From the NCBI RefSeq assembly GCF_001513955.1, contig NZ_KQ948147.1, positions 568,532-632,531 of the forward strand: DNA of 64,000 bases, in the 5' to 3' direction. The stretch comes from Streptomyces pseudovenezuelae. GTDB lineage: Bacteria; Actinomycetota; Actinomycetes; Streptomycetales; Streptomycetaceae. This document shows, one piece after another, positions 17,294-27,715 of the stretch (the stretch's first letter is position 1; each line of letters opens with the position of its first letter). The notes below the pieces were generated by a model. The model was not told the origin of the DNA. It searched no databases and was given only the letters and a program-made list of their open reading frames with translations. Both the position numbers and the translations under genes were made by a program.

Positions 17294-18150
17294 CCACAAC
17301 TGCCTTTGCCCGCAAGCCTGTTCGCTGGAGCAGGGTCGCCCTGCACCTCGGCTGTCTGGCCGCCCTGCTCGTGATGCTGTACCCGCTGGCCTGGCTGCTG
17401 GCCACCTCGCTCAAGCCCGCCGACGAGGTCATCGCGAGCCTCGACCTCCTGCCCAGCCACCTGGAGTGGTCGAACTACGGCACCGCCTTCGAGGGCGTCA
17501 ACGACGTCTCCGTCTGGCGGCTGCTGTCCAACTCCCTGCTGATCGCGGGCGGCGCGGTGCTCGGCAACGTCATCAGCTGCTCGCTGGCCGCCTACGCCTT
17601 CGCAAGGCTGCGCTTCCGCTTCCGTGGCCCGATGTTCGCCTTCATGATCGCCACGATCATGCTGCCGCACCACGCGATCCTGATCCCGCAGTACATCATC
17701 TTCAACCAGCTCGGCCTGGTGAACACCTACTGGCCCCTGATCCTGCCCAAGTTCCTGGCCACGGAGGCGTTCTTCGTCTTCCTCATCGTGCAGTTCATGC
17801 GCGGTCTGCCGCGGGAGCTGGAGGAGGCCGCCCGGATCGACGGCTGCGGTCCGTTCCGCAGCTTCTTCCAGATCGTGCTGCCGCTGACCCGGCCCGCGCT
17901 GATCACCACGGCGATCTTCACCTTCATCTGGACCTGGAACGACTTCTTCACCCAGCTCATCTACCTCTTCGACCCGGACAAGTTCACGCTCACGCTGGCC
18001 CTCAGGTCGTTCGTGGACGCCTCCAGCCAGTCGGCGTTCGGTCCGATGTTCGCGATGTCGGTGATCGCGCTGCTGCCGATCGTGCTGTTCTTCCTGGCCT
18101 TCCAGCGGTTCCTGGTGGAGGGCATGGCGAGCTCGGGACTCAAGGGATGA
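17290..18150 (+). CDS. Carbohydrate ABC transporter permease, MalG type
   Basis: The 286-aa protein has six predicted membrane segments and the EAA loop EEAARIDGCGPFRSF at about residues 178-192. The C-terminus ends in GMASSGLKG, the standard ending of MalG-type permeases. It pairs with the upstream MalF-type permease. Starts and stops overlap neighbours by four bases on both sides. It imports the sugar captured by the lipoprotein encoded at 15075-16358. Confidence 0.93.
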   Translation: MTTTAFARKPVRWSRVALHLGCLAALLVMLYPLAWLLATSLKPADEVIASLDLLPSHLEWSNYGTAFEGVNDVSVWRLLSNSLLIAGGAVLGNVISCSLAAYAFARLRFRFRGPMFAFMIATIMLPHHAILIPQYIIFNQLGLVNTYWPLILPKFLATEAFFVFLIVQFMRGLPRELEEAARIDGCGPFRSFFQIVLPLTRPALITTAIFTFIWTWNDFFTQLIYLFDPDKFTLTLALRSFVDASSQSAFGPMFAMSVIALLPIVLFFLAFQRFLVEGMASSGLKG

Positions 18151-18746
18151 GCGGGCTGCGGGCTCGTGAACCCGGTGAGGTCTTCGGCCCCCGGATGACC
18201 CTGTTCGCCGACATGCTGAGCGTCGGCCTGGCCACAGCCGTGGTGTGCCTGCCCGTGGTGACGGTCCCGGCAGCCCTGTCGACCGCGTGCGCGGTGCTGC
18301 GGGGTGCCGGGGAGGGCCGGCCCGCCACCGCCGGACGGTACTTCGCGGCGCTACGGCGACGGCTGCGGTACGGCGACCTGGCGGCGGGCGCCGTCGCCCT
18401 GGCCGGGGCGCTGCTGTTGCTGGCGGATCTCGCGCTCGCCGGGGCCGGGCTGCCGGGGGCACCGCTGTTCGCGGTGGTGGCCGCCGCGGTCGGCACGGCC
18501 GCCCTGGTGGTGGGTCTGCGGGCCTGCGCCCGCCCCGAGTCGCTCACCGACTGGCCGGCCGCCGTGCGAAGGGCGGCCCGTGACGCCGTACAGGACGTCG
18601 GCGGCAGCGTCCTGGTGCTGCTCGCCGTGGCCACGGCCGCCCTGTGCGCCTGGATGCTGGTGCCGCTGGCCTTCCTGGTGCCCGGACCGTTGGCGCTCGC
18701 CCTGACCGCCGTCGACGTCCGACCGGCCGTCACCTCCCGGACCTGA
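18147..18746 (+). CDS. Small polytopic membrane protein, YesL/DUF624-like
   Basis: The 199-aa protein has about four to five hydrophobic segments rich in Ala, Leu and Val. It opens with FGPRMTLFADMLSVGLATAVVCLP in two adjoining blocks, resembling the start of YesL-type proteins. YesL genes are regular last members of sugar ABC operons, matching the position here after MalG with an ATGA overlap. The role of this family is not established; it may assist transport or sensing. Sequence conservation is low, so the family call is tentative, but membership of the operon is well supported. Confidence 0.65.
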   Translation: MSGLRAREPGEVFGPRMTLFADMLSVGLATAVVCLPVVTVPAALSTACAVLRGAGEGRPATAGRYFAALRRRLRYGDLAAGAVALAGALLLLADLALAGAGLPGAPLFAVVAAAVGTAALVVGLRACARPESLTDWPAAVRRAARDAVQDVGGSVLVLLAVATAALCAWMLVPLAFLVPGPLALALTAVDVRPAVTSRT

Positions 18747-18832
18747 CGGGAGGACCAGGTGCGGCCCGCGGTGCCGGTGCCCCAGGCTGCTCCACCCACC
18801 GCTGCTCCTCCTCACCGGACGACCCCGCCGGG

Positions 18833-21088
18833 TCATGCCGCTCGGAACGACCGCAGCCGCAGCGAGTTGCCGACCACGAACACCGAGGAGAACGCCATCG
18901 CCGCACCGGCCAGCATCGGGTTGAGCAGCCCGGCCGCGGCGAGCGGCAGCGCGGCCACGTTGTAGGCGAAGGCCCAGAAGAGGTTGGAGCGGATCGTGCC
19001 CAGGGTCCGACGGGCGAGCCGGATGGCGTCCGCCGCGGCCCGCAGGTCGCCCCGGACCAGGGTCAGGTCGCCCGCCTCGATCGCGGCGTCCGTGCCCGTG
19101 CCCATCGCCAGGCCCAGGTCGGCCTGGGCCAGCGCGGCGGCGTCGTTGACTCCGTCACCGACCATCGCGACCGAACGGCCCTGCGCCTGGAGCCGCTTGA
19201 CCACGTCGACCTTGTCCTGCGGCAGCACCTCGGCGATCACCTGGCCGGGGTCGATGCCGACCTCCCGGGCCACGGACTCGGCCACGGCCCGGTTGTCACC
19301 GGTGAGCAGGACCGGGGTGAGCCCGAGCGCGCGCAGCCGGGTGATGGCCTCGCGGCTGGTGTCCTTGACCGCGTCGGCGACTTCGAGCACGGCCCGCGCC
19401 TCGCCGTCCCAGGCGACCGCGATCACGGTACGACCGGCCGACTCCGCCGCGGCCTTCCTCTGCCGGAGCTCCTCGGGCAGCTCCATCGCCCACTTGGCGA
19501 GCAGCCGCTCACGTCCGACGAGGACCGCGTGGCCGTCGACGATTCCCTGTACGCCGAGCCCGGGAACGTTCGCGAAGTCCTCGGGCGTGGGCAGTGAACC
19601 CAGCTTCTCCAGCGCCCCGTCGGCGACCGCGCGGGCCACCGGGTGCTCCGAGGCGTGCTCCAGAGCACCCGCCAGACGCAGGACTTCGGCCTCGTCGGTG
19701 CCGGGGGCCGTGTGCACGCCCAGCAGGGCCATCCGCCCGGTGGTCACGGTGCCGGTCTTGTCCAGGACGACGGTGTCGACCCTGCGCGTGGACTCCAGGA
19801 CCTCAGGGCCCTTGATGAGGATGCCGAGTTGCGCGCCGCGCCCGGTTCCGACCAGCAGCGCGGTCGGCGTGGCGAGGCCCAGCGCGCACGGGCAGGCGAT
19901 GATCAGTACGGCGACGGCGGCGGTGAACGCGGCGGCCGTACCGGCGCCGTTGCCGAGCCAGAAGCCCAGGGTGCCGAGCGCGAGTGCGATCACCACCGGC
20001 ACGAACACCGCGGAGATCCGGTCCGCGAGCCGCTGCGCGGCCGCCTTGCCGTTCTGCGCGTCCTCGACCAGCCTGGCCATCCTGGCGAGTTGGGTGTCCG
20101 CGCCGACCCGGGTCGCCTCGACGACGAGCCGTCCGCCCGCGTTGAGAGTGGCTCCGGTGACGGAGTCGCCGGGGGTGACCTCGACCGGTACGGACTCACC
20201 GGTGAGCATCGAGGCGTCCACGGCCGAGGAGCCCTCGACGACGGTCCCGTCGGTGGCGATCTTCTCGCCGGGGCGCACGAGGAATCGGTCGCCCACCTTC
20301 AAGTCCGCGACGGGCAGGGTCTGTTCACGACCGCCCGCGTGCAGCACGGTCACGTCCTTCGCGCCCAGCTCCAGCAGCGCCCTCAGGGCCGCGCCCGCCT
20401 TGCGCTTGGAGCGGGCCTCGAAGTACCGCCCGGCCAGGATGAACGCGGTGACCCCGGCCGCGGCCTCCAGATACAGGTTCCCGGTGCCCTCGCCGCGGGC
20501 GATCGTCAGCTCGAAGGGGTGCTTCATGCCAGGCGTGCCGGCGGTCCCGAGGAACAGCGCCCACAGCGACCAGCCGAAAGCGGCCGTCGTACCGACCGAG
20601 ATCAGCGTGTCCATGGTCGCCGCCCCGTGCCGGGCGTTGGTGAAGGCGGCCTTGTGGAAGGGCCATCCGGCGTACGTCACCACGGGCGCCGCCAGCGTCA
20701 GCGACAGCCACTGCCAGTACTCGAACTGCAGCGCGGGGACCATCGCCATCGCGACGACGGGTACCGCCAGCACGACGGCGGTCACCAGCCGCTCACGCAG
20801 GGACCGCAGTTCGTCGGCATCTCCTTCGTCGGCATCCCCTTCGTCGGGGGTCGACGGTTGCGGGGGTGCCGGTTCCCGGGCCGTGTACCCGGTCTTCTCC
20901 ACGGTGGCTATGAGGTCCTGGACCGACACCTCCGCGGCGTGGGTGACCTTGGCCTTCTCGGTGGCGTAGTTGACGGTCGCGGTGACCCCGTCCATCCGGT
21001 TGAGCTTCTTCTCGATGCGTGCCGCGCACGAGGCGCAGGTCATGCCGCCGATGGCGAGCTCGGTCTCGGCCGCTGCGGTGGTGGTCAT
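18833..21088 (-). CDS. copA: Copper-translocating P1B-type ATPase
   Basis: The 751-aa protein begins with a heavy-metal-associated domain carrying GMTCASC (Cys18 and Cys21). The membrane metal site is CPC at residues 399-401 and the phosphorylation motif is DKTGT with Asp443. The HP locus SEHPVARA and the hinge GDGVNDAAALAQAD are intact, so a working copper(I) exporter is expected. The CPC motif with these features indicates the Cu+ class. It diverges from an exported His-rich protein across three CsoR-like operators. No csoR or copper chaperone gene lies in the window. A GAGGAG site precedes the ATG. Confidence 0.94.
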   Translation of the reverse strand: MTTTAAAETELAIGGMTCASCAARIEKKLNRMDGVTATVNYATEKAKVTHAAEVSVQDLIATVEKTGYTAREPAPPQPSTPDEGDADEGDADELRSLRERLVTAVVLAVPVVAMAMVPALQFEYWQWLSLTLAAPVVTYAGWPFHKAAFTNARHGAATMDTLISVGTTAAFGWSLWALFLGTAGTPGMKHPFELTIARGEGTGNLYLEAAAGVTAFILAGRYFEARSKRKAGAALRALLELGAKDVTVLHAGGREQTLPVADLKVGDRFLVRPGEKIATDGTVVEGSSAVDASMLTGESVPVEVTPGDSVTGATLNAGGRLVVEATRVGADTQLARMARLVEDAQNGKAAAQRLADRISAVFVPVVIALALGTLGFWLGNGAGTAAAFTAAVAVLIIACPCALGLATPTALLVGTGRGAQLGILIKGPEVLESTRRVDTVVLDKTGTVTTGRMALLGVHTAPGTDEAEVLRLAGALEHASEHPVARAVADGALEKLGSLPTPEDFANVPGLGVQGIVDGHAVLVGRERLLAKWAMELPEELRQRKAAAESAGRTVIAVAWDGEARAVLEVADAVKDTSREAITRLRALGLTPVLLTGDNRAVAESVAREVGIDPGQVIAEVLPQDKVDVVKRLQAQGRSVAMVGDGVNDAAALAQADLGLAMGTGTDAAIEAGDLTLVRGDLRAAADAIRLARRTLGTIRSNLFWAFAYNVAALPLAAAGLLNPMLAGAAMAFSSVFVVGNSLRLRSFRAA

Positions 21089-21103
21089 CGACGCTCCTCT
21101 TAG

Positions 21104-21120
21104 ATACCGGGTGGGGGTAT
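21104..21120. promoter_or_regulatory. CsoR-like operator 1
   Basis: ATACCGGGTGGGGGTAT is an imperfect palindrome with the ATACC...GGTAT ends of copper-responsive CsoR operators. It lies 15 bases before the copper ATPase start and should control that gene. Confidence 0.65.
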
Positions 21121-21138
21121 GCTCCGTGCTGTCTCCTG

Positions 21139-21156
21139 TATACCCCTGGAGGGTAC
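21139..21156. promoter_or_regulatory. CsoR-like operator 2
   Basis: TATACCCCTGGAGGGTAC is a G/C-tract palindrome of the CsoR type placed midway in the divergent region, between the copper ATPase and the exported His-rich protein. Confidence 0.65.
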
Positions 21157-21186
21157 CTGGAGCAAGCGGGCCAGCAGGTTGACTTC

Positions 21187-21203
21187 ATACCCCCCAGGGG
21201 TAT
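21187..21203. promoter_or_regulatory. CsoR-like operator 3
   Basis: ATACCCCCCAGGGGTAT is the closest match here to the CsoR consensus (TATACCCCC with GGGGTAT). It lies 44 bases before the start of the exported His-rich protein gene and should control it. Confidence 0.7.
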
Positions 21204-21247
21204 CGTGAAGTGCATCGGAAACCCCTGTCGAGCTGGAGGAGCCGGTC

Positions 21248-22219
21248 ATGCACACAGGACTGAAGATCACCGCGTTCGCCGCCGCACTGGCCGCGACGTT
21301 CGGCACCGCCTACGGCGTGGGCCAGGGCATGGGGCCCGTCGTCGACGACGAGCCGCCGGCCCGTCACGACGCGCACAAGGGCGGCGACTCAGGGTCGGAG
21401 GAGCACCCGGGAGAACCGGGACACTCGGGGCACCGGACGGCCCCGGCCGGCGGTCTCCAGATCGCCGGGAACGGCTACCGCCTCGATCTGCGGACCCCGC
21501 GCCTCGCGGCCGGACGCACCACCGACCTCCGCTTCGCCGTCCGGGGCGACGACGGCCGCGCGGTCACCGCCTTCCGCCGGGAGCACGACAAGGAACTCCA
21601 CCTCATCGTCGCTTCACGCGACCTGAACACCTACCGGCATCTGCACCCCGTCCGGGCCGCCGACGGAACCTGGAGCGTCCCCGTGTCCCTGCCCGGGGCG
21701 GGCGACTACCGGGTCTTCGCCGACTTCACCCCGGACAGGAAGGGCGCCGAGAACCTCACCCTCGGCGCGGACCTGGCCGTGGCGGGCACCTACACGCCCC
21801 GAAAGGTGCCGGCGCCGGACACCACCGCCACGACCGACGGCTACGAGGTGAAGCTCGGCGGAGCCCTGCGTCCCGGCGCCGCCCGCGAGCTGAAACTGAC
21901 CGTGTCCCGGGGCGGCAGGCCGGTCACCGACCTCCAGCCCTACCTGGGCGCCTACGGCCACCTGGTCGCCCTGCGCTCCGGCGACCTCGCCTACCTCCAC
22001 GTCCACCCGAACGGCGAGCCAGGCGACGGCACCACCGCGGCCGGCCCGGACATCTCCTTCACGGCCACGGCGCCCAGCGGCGGCACCTACCGGCTCTTCC
22101 TCGACTTCAAGCACGAGGGCACGGTGCACACCGCCGCGTTCACGGTCCGGACCGGAGAATCGGCGGCCGCGCCCGTGGACGGGACTCCCCACGAGTCCTC
22201 GGGCGGACACGGCCACTGA
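21248..22219 (+). CDS. Exported His-rich protein, copper-associated
   Basis: A hydrophobic segment at about residues 5-24 acts as a signal peptide or membrane anchor. It is followed by a His/Asp-rich stretch (ARHDAHKGG, GHSGHRT). Two beta-rich repeats then occur, each containing an ELHLIVASRDL- or HLVALRSGDL-like strand with a nearby YRHLHP or YLHVHP motif. The C-terminus ends GGHGH. These His pairs suggest extracellular metal binding. The gene is preceded by GGAGGAG and a CsoR-like operator shared with the copper ATPase, so it probably buffers or binds copper outside the membrane. The 323-aa protein is not assigned to a named enzyme family. Confidence 0.75.
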   Translation: MHTGLKITAFAAALAATFGTAYGVGQGMGPVVDDEPPARHDAHKGGDSGSEEHPGEPGHSGHRTAPAGGLQIAGNGYRLDLRTPRLAAGRTTDLRFAVRGDDGRAVTAFRREHDKELHLIVASRDLNTYRHLHPVRAADGTWSVPVSLPGAGDYRVFADFTPDRKGAENLTLGADLAVAGTYTPRKVPAPDTTATTDGYEVKLGGALRPGAARELKLTVSRGGRPVTDLQPYLGAYGHLVALRSGDLAYLHVHPNGEPGDGTTAAGPDISFTATAPSGGTYRLFLDFKHEGTVHTAAFTVRTGESAAAPVDGTPHESSGGHGH

Positions 22220-22222
22220 CCC

Positions 22223-23098
22223 TCAGCCGATGCGAGCCCCCGCGCCCCCGACCCGGACCCGGGGGTCGCCCGCGCGCAGGGTCACCGTGAGCTCGCCGGG
22301 GCGGCCCAGGTCCGCACCCTGGTGCAGGGTGAGGACGGCGTCCTCGGGGACGAGACCGAGTTCGCGGGCGTACGCACCGAAGGCCGCGGCCGCGGCACCG
22401 GTCGCCGGGTCCTCGACGACACCGCCGACGGGGAACGGGTCACGGACGTGGAAGACGGTGGCGGACTCCCGCCACACCAACTGGACCGTGGTCAGGTCCA
22501 GCCGGTGCATCAGGGCTTCGAGGCGCGCGAAGTCGTACGCCAGCTCCGCCAGGCGCGCGCGGGTCGCCGCCGCCAGGACGAGATGGCGGGCACCCGCGAA
22601 CGCGATCCTGGGCGGGAACGCCGGGTCGAGATCGGTGGCCGGCCAGTCGAGGGCCGCCAGCGCCTCCGTGAGATCGGCGTCGGAGACCTCCTCGACGTGC
22701 GGCGCGACGCTGGTGAGCGTGGCCCTGACCGTCCCGCCCTCCTCGGCCACCGACACCGGCACGGTCCCGGCAGGGGTGGCGAACACCAGCTCTCCGGGTC
22801 CGATCCGCTCGGCCAGCGCGACGGCGGTCGCCACGGTGGCGTGCCCGCAGAACGGCACCTCGGCCTTGGGGCTGAAGTAACGGATGGTGAACGTCCGTCC
22901 CCGCGGCCCCTCCAGACCCTCGGGCGGCGCGGTCAGGAAGGCGGACTCGGAGTACCCGAGCTCGGCGGCGATGGCCAGCATGTCCCCGTCGTCCAGGGTG
23001 GAGGCGTCCAGCACCACGCCGGCGGGGTTGCCGCCCTCGGGAACGCTGGAGAAGGCGGTGTATCGCAGGACCTCGGGGCGCGGCGCGTTCGTCGTCAT
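22223..23098 (-). CDS. PhzF-family isomerase/epimerase
   Basis: The 291-aa product shows the PhzF fold hallmarks. FSSVPEGGNPAGVVLDA occurs near the start, the catalytic Glu lies in ELGYSESAFL, and FCGHATVATAVAL and DPATGAAAAAFGAY follow. The family includes the phenazine enzyme that isomerises dihydro-hydroxyanthranilate, but most genomic members act in unknown pathways. There are no phenazine genes here, so a phenazine role should not be assumed. It converges with the copper-protein gene, leaving only three bases between the stops. Confidence 0.9.
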   Translation of the reverse strand: MTTNAPRPEVLRYTAFSSVPEGGNPAGVVLDASTLDDGDMLAIAAELGYSESAFLTAPPEGLEGPRGRTFTIRYFSPKAEVPFCGHATVATAVALAERIGPGELVFATPAGTVPVSVAEEGGTVRATLTSVAPHVEEVSDADLTEALAALDWPATDLDPAFPPRIAFAGARHLVLAAATRARLAELAYDFARLEALMHRLDLTTVQLVWRESATVFHVRDPFPVGGVVEDPATGAAAAAFGAYARELGLVPEDAVLTLHQGADLGRPGELTVTLRAGDPRVRVGGAGARIG

Positions 23099-23140
23099 GC
23101 TGAGGGCAACGTGGGACCGGGCGGCGGCTATTCCGGGCCC

Positions 23141-24982
<1,842 letters not shown>

Positions 24983-25053
24983 CGCGGCCTCCTGCGGATC
25001 AGCCTAGGCAGGATCGGCCGCGGGTGTCCCCGGAACGGCACCCCGACCCCTCC

Positions 25054-25833
25054 TCAGGCCCTGAGAACCCGCACTCCCGCCTCCTCGAACCGCCGGACGG
25101 CCTCCGGGGCCACCGCCGAGTCCGTGACCAACGTGCCGATCTTCTCGACCCCGCAGATCCGGGCGAACGCCCGCTGCCCCAGCTTGCTGGAGTCCGCGGC
25201 CACCACCACCCGCTCGGCCCGCTCGCACAGCAGCCGGTTGATCGCGGCCTCCGCCTCGTCGTGGGCGGCGGCACCGTGCGTCACGTCGAAGGCGACGACG
25301 CCGAGCACCGCCACATCGAGGGTGATCTGGCTCAGCACACCGTCCGCGAGCGGCCCGACGAGCTCGTACGACTGCGGGCGCGCGACCCCGCCGGTCAGCA
25401 CGATCTTGAACTGGGGGCGTACGGCCAGCTCATTGGCGATGTTGAGGGCGTTGGTGACGATCGTCAGCGCGGGGGAGCCGCTGGAGAGGTCCCCGCGCAC
25501 CGCGAGCGCCCGCGCGACCTCGGTCGTGGTCGTGCCGCCGGTGAGCCCCACCGCCTCACCGGGCGAGATCAGCTCCCCGACCGCCTTCGCGATGCGCTGC
25601 TTCTCGGAGGCGTGGCGGGCCGTCTTGTACCGCAGCGGCAGCTCGTAGGACACCCCGTGGACGACGGCCCCGCCCCGGGTGCGCACCAGCATCTGCTGCT
25701 CGGCCAGCTGGTCGAGGTCGCGGCGGATCGTGGCGGCAGAGACCTCCAGATCGGCGGCCGCCTCCTCGACGTCCAGCCGGCCCCGCTCGACGAGCAGCTC
25801 CAGCAGCGCCTTCCAACGGGCGTCCCGCGACAT
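25054..25833 (-). CDS. DeoR-family transcriptional repressor (first copy)
   Basis: The winged helix-turn-helix is visible in VEEAAADLEVSAATIRRDLDQL (residues about 20-41, two blocks). The sensor domain carries the DeoRC sugar-phosphate site (GLTGGTTTTEVARAL, VLTGGVAR). At 259 aa it is standard. GGAGG lies six bases before the ATG at 25833. It diverges from the SIS/aldolase operon, which it probably represses until a phosphorylated sugar binds. A promoter at 25905-25932 lies in the shared region. Confidence 0.9.
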   Translation of the reverse strand: MSRDARWKALLELLVERGRLDVEEAAADLEVSAATIRRDLDQLAEQQMLVRTRGGAVVHGVSYELPLRYKTARHASEKQRIAKAVGELISPGEAVGLTGGTTTTEVARALAVRGDLSSGSPALTIVTNALNIANELAVRPQFKIVLTGGVARPQSYELVGPLADGVLSQITLDVAVLGVVAFDVTHGAAAHDEAEAAINRLLCERAERVVVAADSSKLGQRAFARICGVEKIGTLVTDSAVAPEAVRRFEEAGVRVLRA

Positions 25834-25904
25834 CCGCACCCTCCGGCCCCGACAGTGTCTCGGTCTCCCGGCGACCTTAGCGCACCCCTCCTGCCTACGA
25901 ATGC

Positions 25905-25932
25905 TTGATTGTGCTCGAAAGGTGGCTATATC
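25905..25932 (+). promoter_or_regulatory. Promoter of the SIS/aldolase operon
   Basis: TTGATT (25905-25910) and TATATC (25927-25932) are spaced 16 bases apart in an unusually AT-rich patch that continues to about 25956. It fits a housekeeping promoter for the operon starting at 25971 and overlaps the likely DeoR operator region. Confidence 0.55.
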
Positions 25933-25970
25933 TTGCAAGAAAAATCAGACGGAGTGGGGAGAGGTACGGC

Positions 25971-26855
25971 ATGACCCATGTCGAGGACGAGCTGACCAGT
26001 CAGCCCGAGTGCTGGACCCGGGCGGCGGCGGAGGCCGCACGCCACGCCGACGCGCTTCCGGCGGCCGGGGAGCGGGTCGCCGTCGTCGGCTGCGGCACCT
26101 CGTACTTCATGGCGCAGGCGGTGGCGGCGCTGCGCGAGGGCGCCGGCCAGGGCGAGACGGACGCCTTCGCGGCGTCGGAGTTCGCGCACGGCCGCTCCTA
26201 CGACCGGGTCGTCGCCCTCACCCGCTCCGGCACGACGACCGAAGTCCTCGATGTTCTCGGGCAGTTGAAGGGCCGCACCCGCACCACCGCGATCACCGCC
26301 GACCCCGCCACCCCCGTCATGGCCGCCGCCGACGAGGTCGTCGTCCTCGACTTCGCCGACGAACGCTCTGTCGTCCAGACACGGTTCGCGACCACCGCGC
26401 TCACCCTGCTCCGCGCCCACCTGGGCCTGCACACCGACGCCGTGGTGGCCGACGCCCGCACCGCTCTCTCGACGCCCCTGCCCGAAGGCCTCGTCGAGTG
26501 CACCCAGTTCAGCTTCCTCGGCCGTGGCTGGACGGTGGGACTGGCCAACGAGGCCGGACTGAAGATGCGCGAGGCCTCGCTCGCCTGGACCGAGGCCTAC
26601 CCGGCGATGGAGTACCGGCACGGCCCCATCAGCATCACCACGCACGGCACCGCCACCTGGATGCTCGGCGAGGCCCCCGAGGGACTGGCCGAACAGGTGC
26701 GGCAGACCGGCGGACTGTGGGTGCCGGGCGCCCTGGACCCGCTCGCCGAACTGGTCCGCGTGCAGCGCCTCGCGGTCGCCGTCGCCGCGGCCCGCGGGCT
26801 CGACCCTGACCGGCCCCGCCACCTCACCCGCTCGGTGATCCTCGCCCGCCCCTAG
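25971..26855 (+). CDS. SIS-domain sugar-phosphate isomerase/deaminase (AgaS/GlmS-like)
   Basis: Two SIS domains are visible. The first has VVGCGTSYFMAQ and ALTRSGTTTEVLD. The second has the GlmS-type motif EYRHGPISI. At 294 aa it lacks the glutamine-amidotransferase half of GlmS. Related proteins deaminate or isomerise amino-sugar phosphates. The gene is followed after eight bases by a class II aldolase and is divergent from a DeoR repressor. This is the arrangement of hexosamine/tagatose catabolism, but the kinase normally needed between isomerase and aldolase is absent from the window. Confidence 0.87.
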   Translation: MTHVEDELTSQPECWTRAAAEAARHADALPAAGERVAVVGCGTSYFMAQAVAALREGAGQGETDAFAASEFAHGRSYDRVVALTRSGTTTEVLDVLGQLKGRTRTTAITADPATPVMAAADEVVVLDFADERSVVQTRFATTALTLLRAHLGLHTDAVVADARTALSTPLPEGLVECTQFSFLGRGWTVGLANEAGLKMREASLAWTEAYPAMEYRHGPISITTHGTATWMLGEAPEGLAEQVRQTGGLWVPGALDPLAELVRVQRLAVAVAAARGLDPDRPRHLTRSVILARP

Positions 26856-26863
26856 GAGACCTC

Positions 26864-27715
26864 GTGCCCCTGGCCACCACCGGCGAACTCGTCCCCCGGG
26901 CCGCCACCGCCCGCTCCGCCGTCGCCGCCTTCAACGTCATCACCCTGGAACACGTCGAGGCCGTCGTCGCCGCCGCCGAGTCCCTGGACGCGCCCGTCGT
27001 CCTCCAGGTCAGCGAGAACGCCGTCAGGTTCCGCCACGGCCGCCTCCTCCCGCTGGCCCGCGCCGCCGTCGCCGCGGCCGAACGCGCCGCCGTACCCGTG
27101 GCGTTGCACCTCGACCACGTCCAGAGCGACGACCTGCTCCGCCAGGCGGCCGACGCCGGCTTCGGTTCCGTGATGTACGACGCGGCCCACCTGCCCTACG
27201 CCGAGAACCTCGCCGCCACCCGGGCCGCCGCCGACTGGGCGCACTCCCAAAAGCTCTGGATCGAGGCCGAGTTGGGGGAGGTGGGCGGAAAACAGGGCCG
27301 GCCTCCGCTGGACGCCCACGCCCCCGGCGCCCGCACCGACCCCGCCGAGGCCCGCGCCTTCGTCACCGACTCCGGTGTGGACGCCCTCGCCGTGGCCGTC
27401 GGCAGCGCCCACGCGATGACCGAGCGCACCGCCACCCTCGACCACGACCTCCTCAAACGGCTCTCCACCACTCTGGACGTCCCCCTCGTCCTGCACGGCT
27501 CCTCCGGAGTCCGCGACGAGGAACTCACGGCGGCCGTCGCGGGCGGCATCGCCAAGGTCAACGTCGGCACCGCGCTGAACGTCGCCATGACCGGCGCCAT
27601 CCGGGAGTTCCTGAGCGCTCACCCCGAGGCGGCGGACTCGCGCACGTACCTGAGTGCCGGGCGGGACGCCATGGTCGAGGCGGCCCGGCGGATCATCCGG
27701 CTGCTCGGGCGGTGA
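26864..27715 (+). CDS. Class II ketose-bisphosphate aldolase (tagatose/fructose-1,6-bisphosphate type)
   Basis: The 283-aa protein shows the class II aldolase metal and phosphate sites: AAFNVITLEH, the zinc ligand pattern HLDHVQ, EAELGEVGG, VGSAHA, LHGSSGV and KVNVGTAL. It cleaves a ketose-1,6-bisphosphate into dihydroxyacetone phosphate and an aldehyde phosphate. The sequence is nearer the GatY/KbaY-like or unclassified class II aldolases than the long central fructose-bisphosphate aldolases. The start is GTG with AGGAG just upstream. It works after the upstream SIS isomerase. Its stop overlaps the convergent methyltransferase by 23 bases. Confidence 0.88.
   Translation: MPLATTGELVPRAATARSAVAAFNVITLEHVEAVVAAAESLDAPVVLQVSENAVRFRHGRLLPLARAAVAAAERAAVPVALHLDHVQSDDLLRQAADAGFGSVMYDAAHLPYAENLAATRAAADWAHSQKLWIEAELGEVGGKQGRPPLDAHAPGARTDPAEARAFVTDSGVDALAVAVGSAHAMTERTATLDHDLLKRLSTTLDVPLVLHGSSGVRDEELTAAVAGGIAKVNVGTALNVAMTGAIREFLSAHPEAADSRTYLSAGRDAMVEAARRIIRLLGR

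Noticed and set aside
22223..23098. Phenazine biosynthesis role for PhzF
   Set aside because: No other phenazine gene is present and most PhzF-family proteins act elsewhere.
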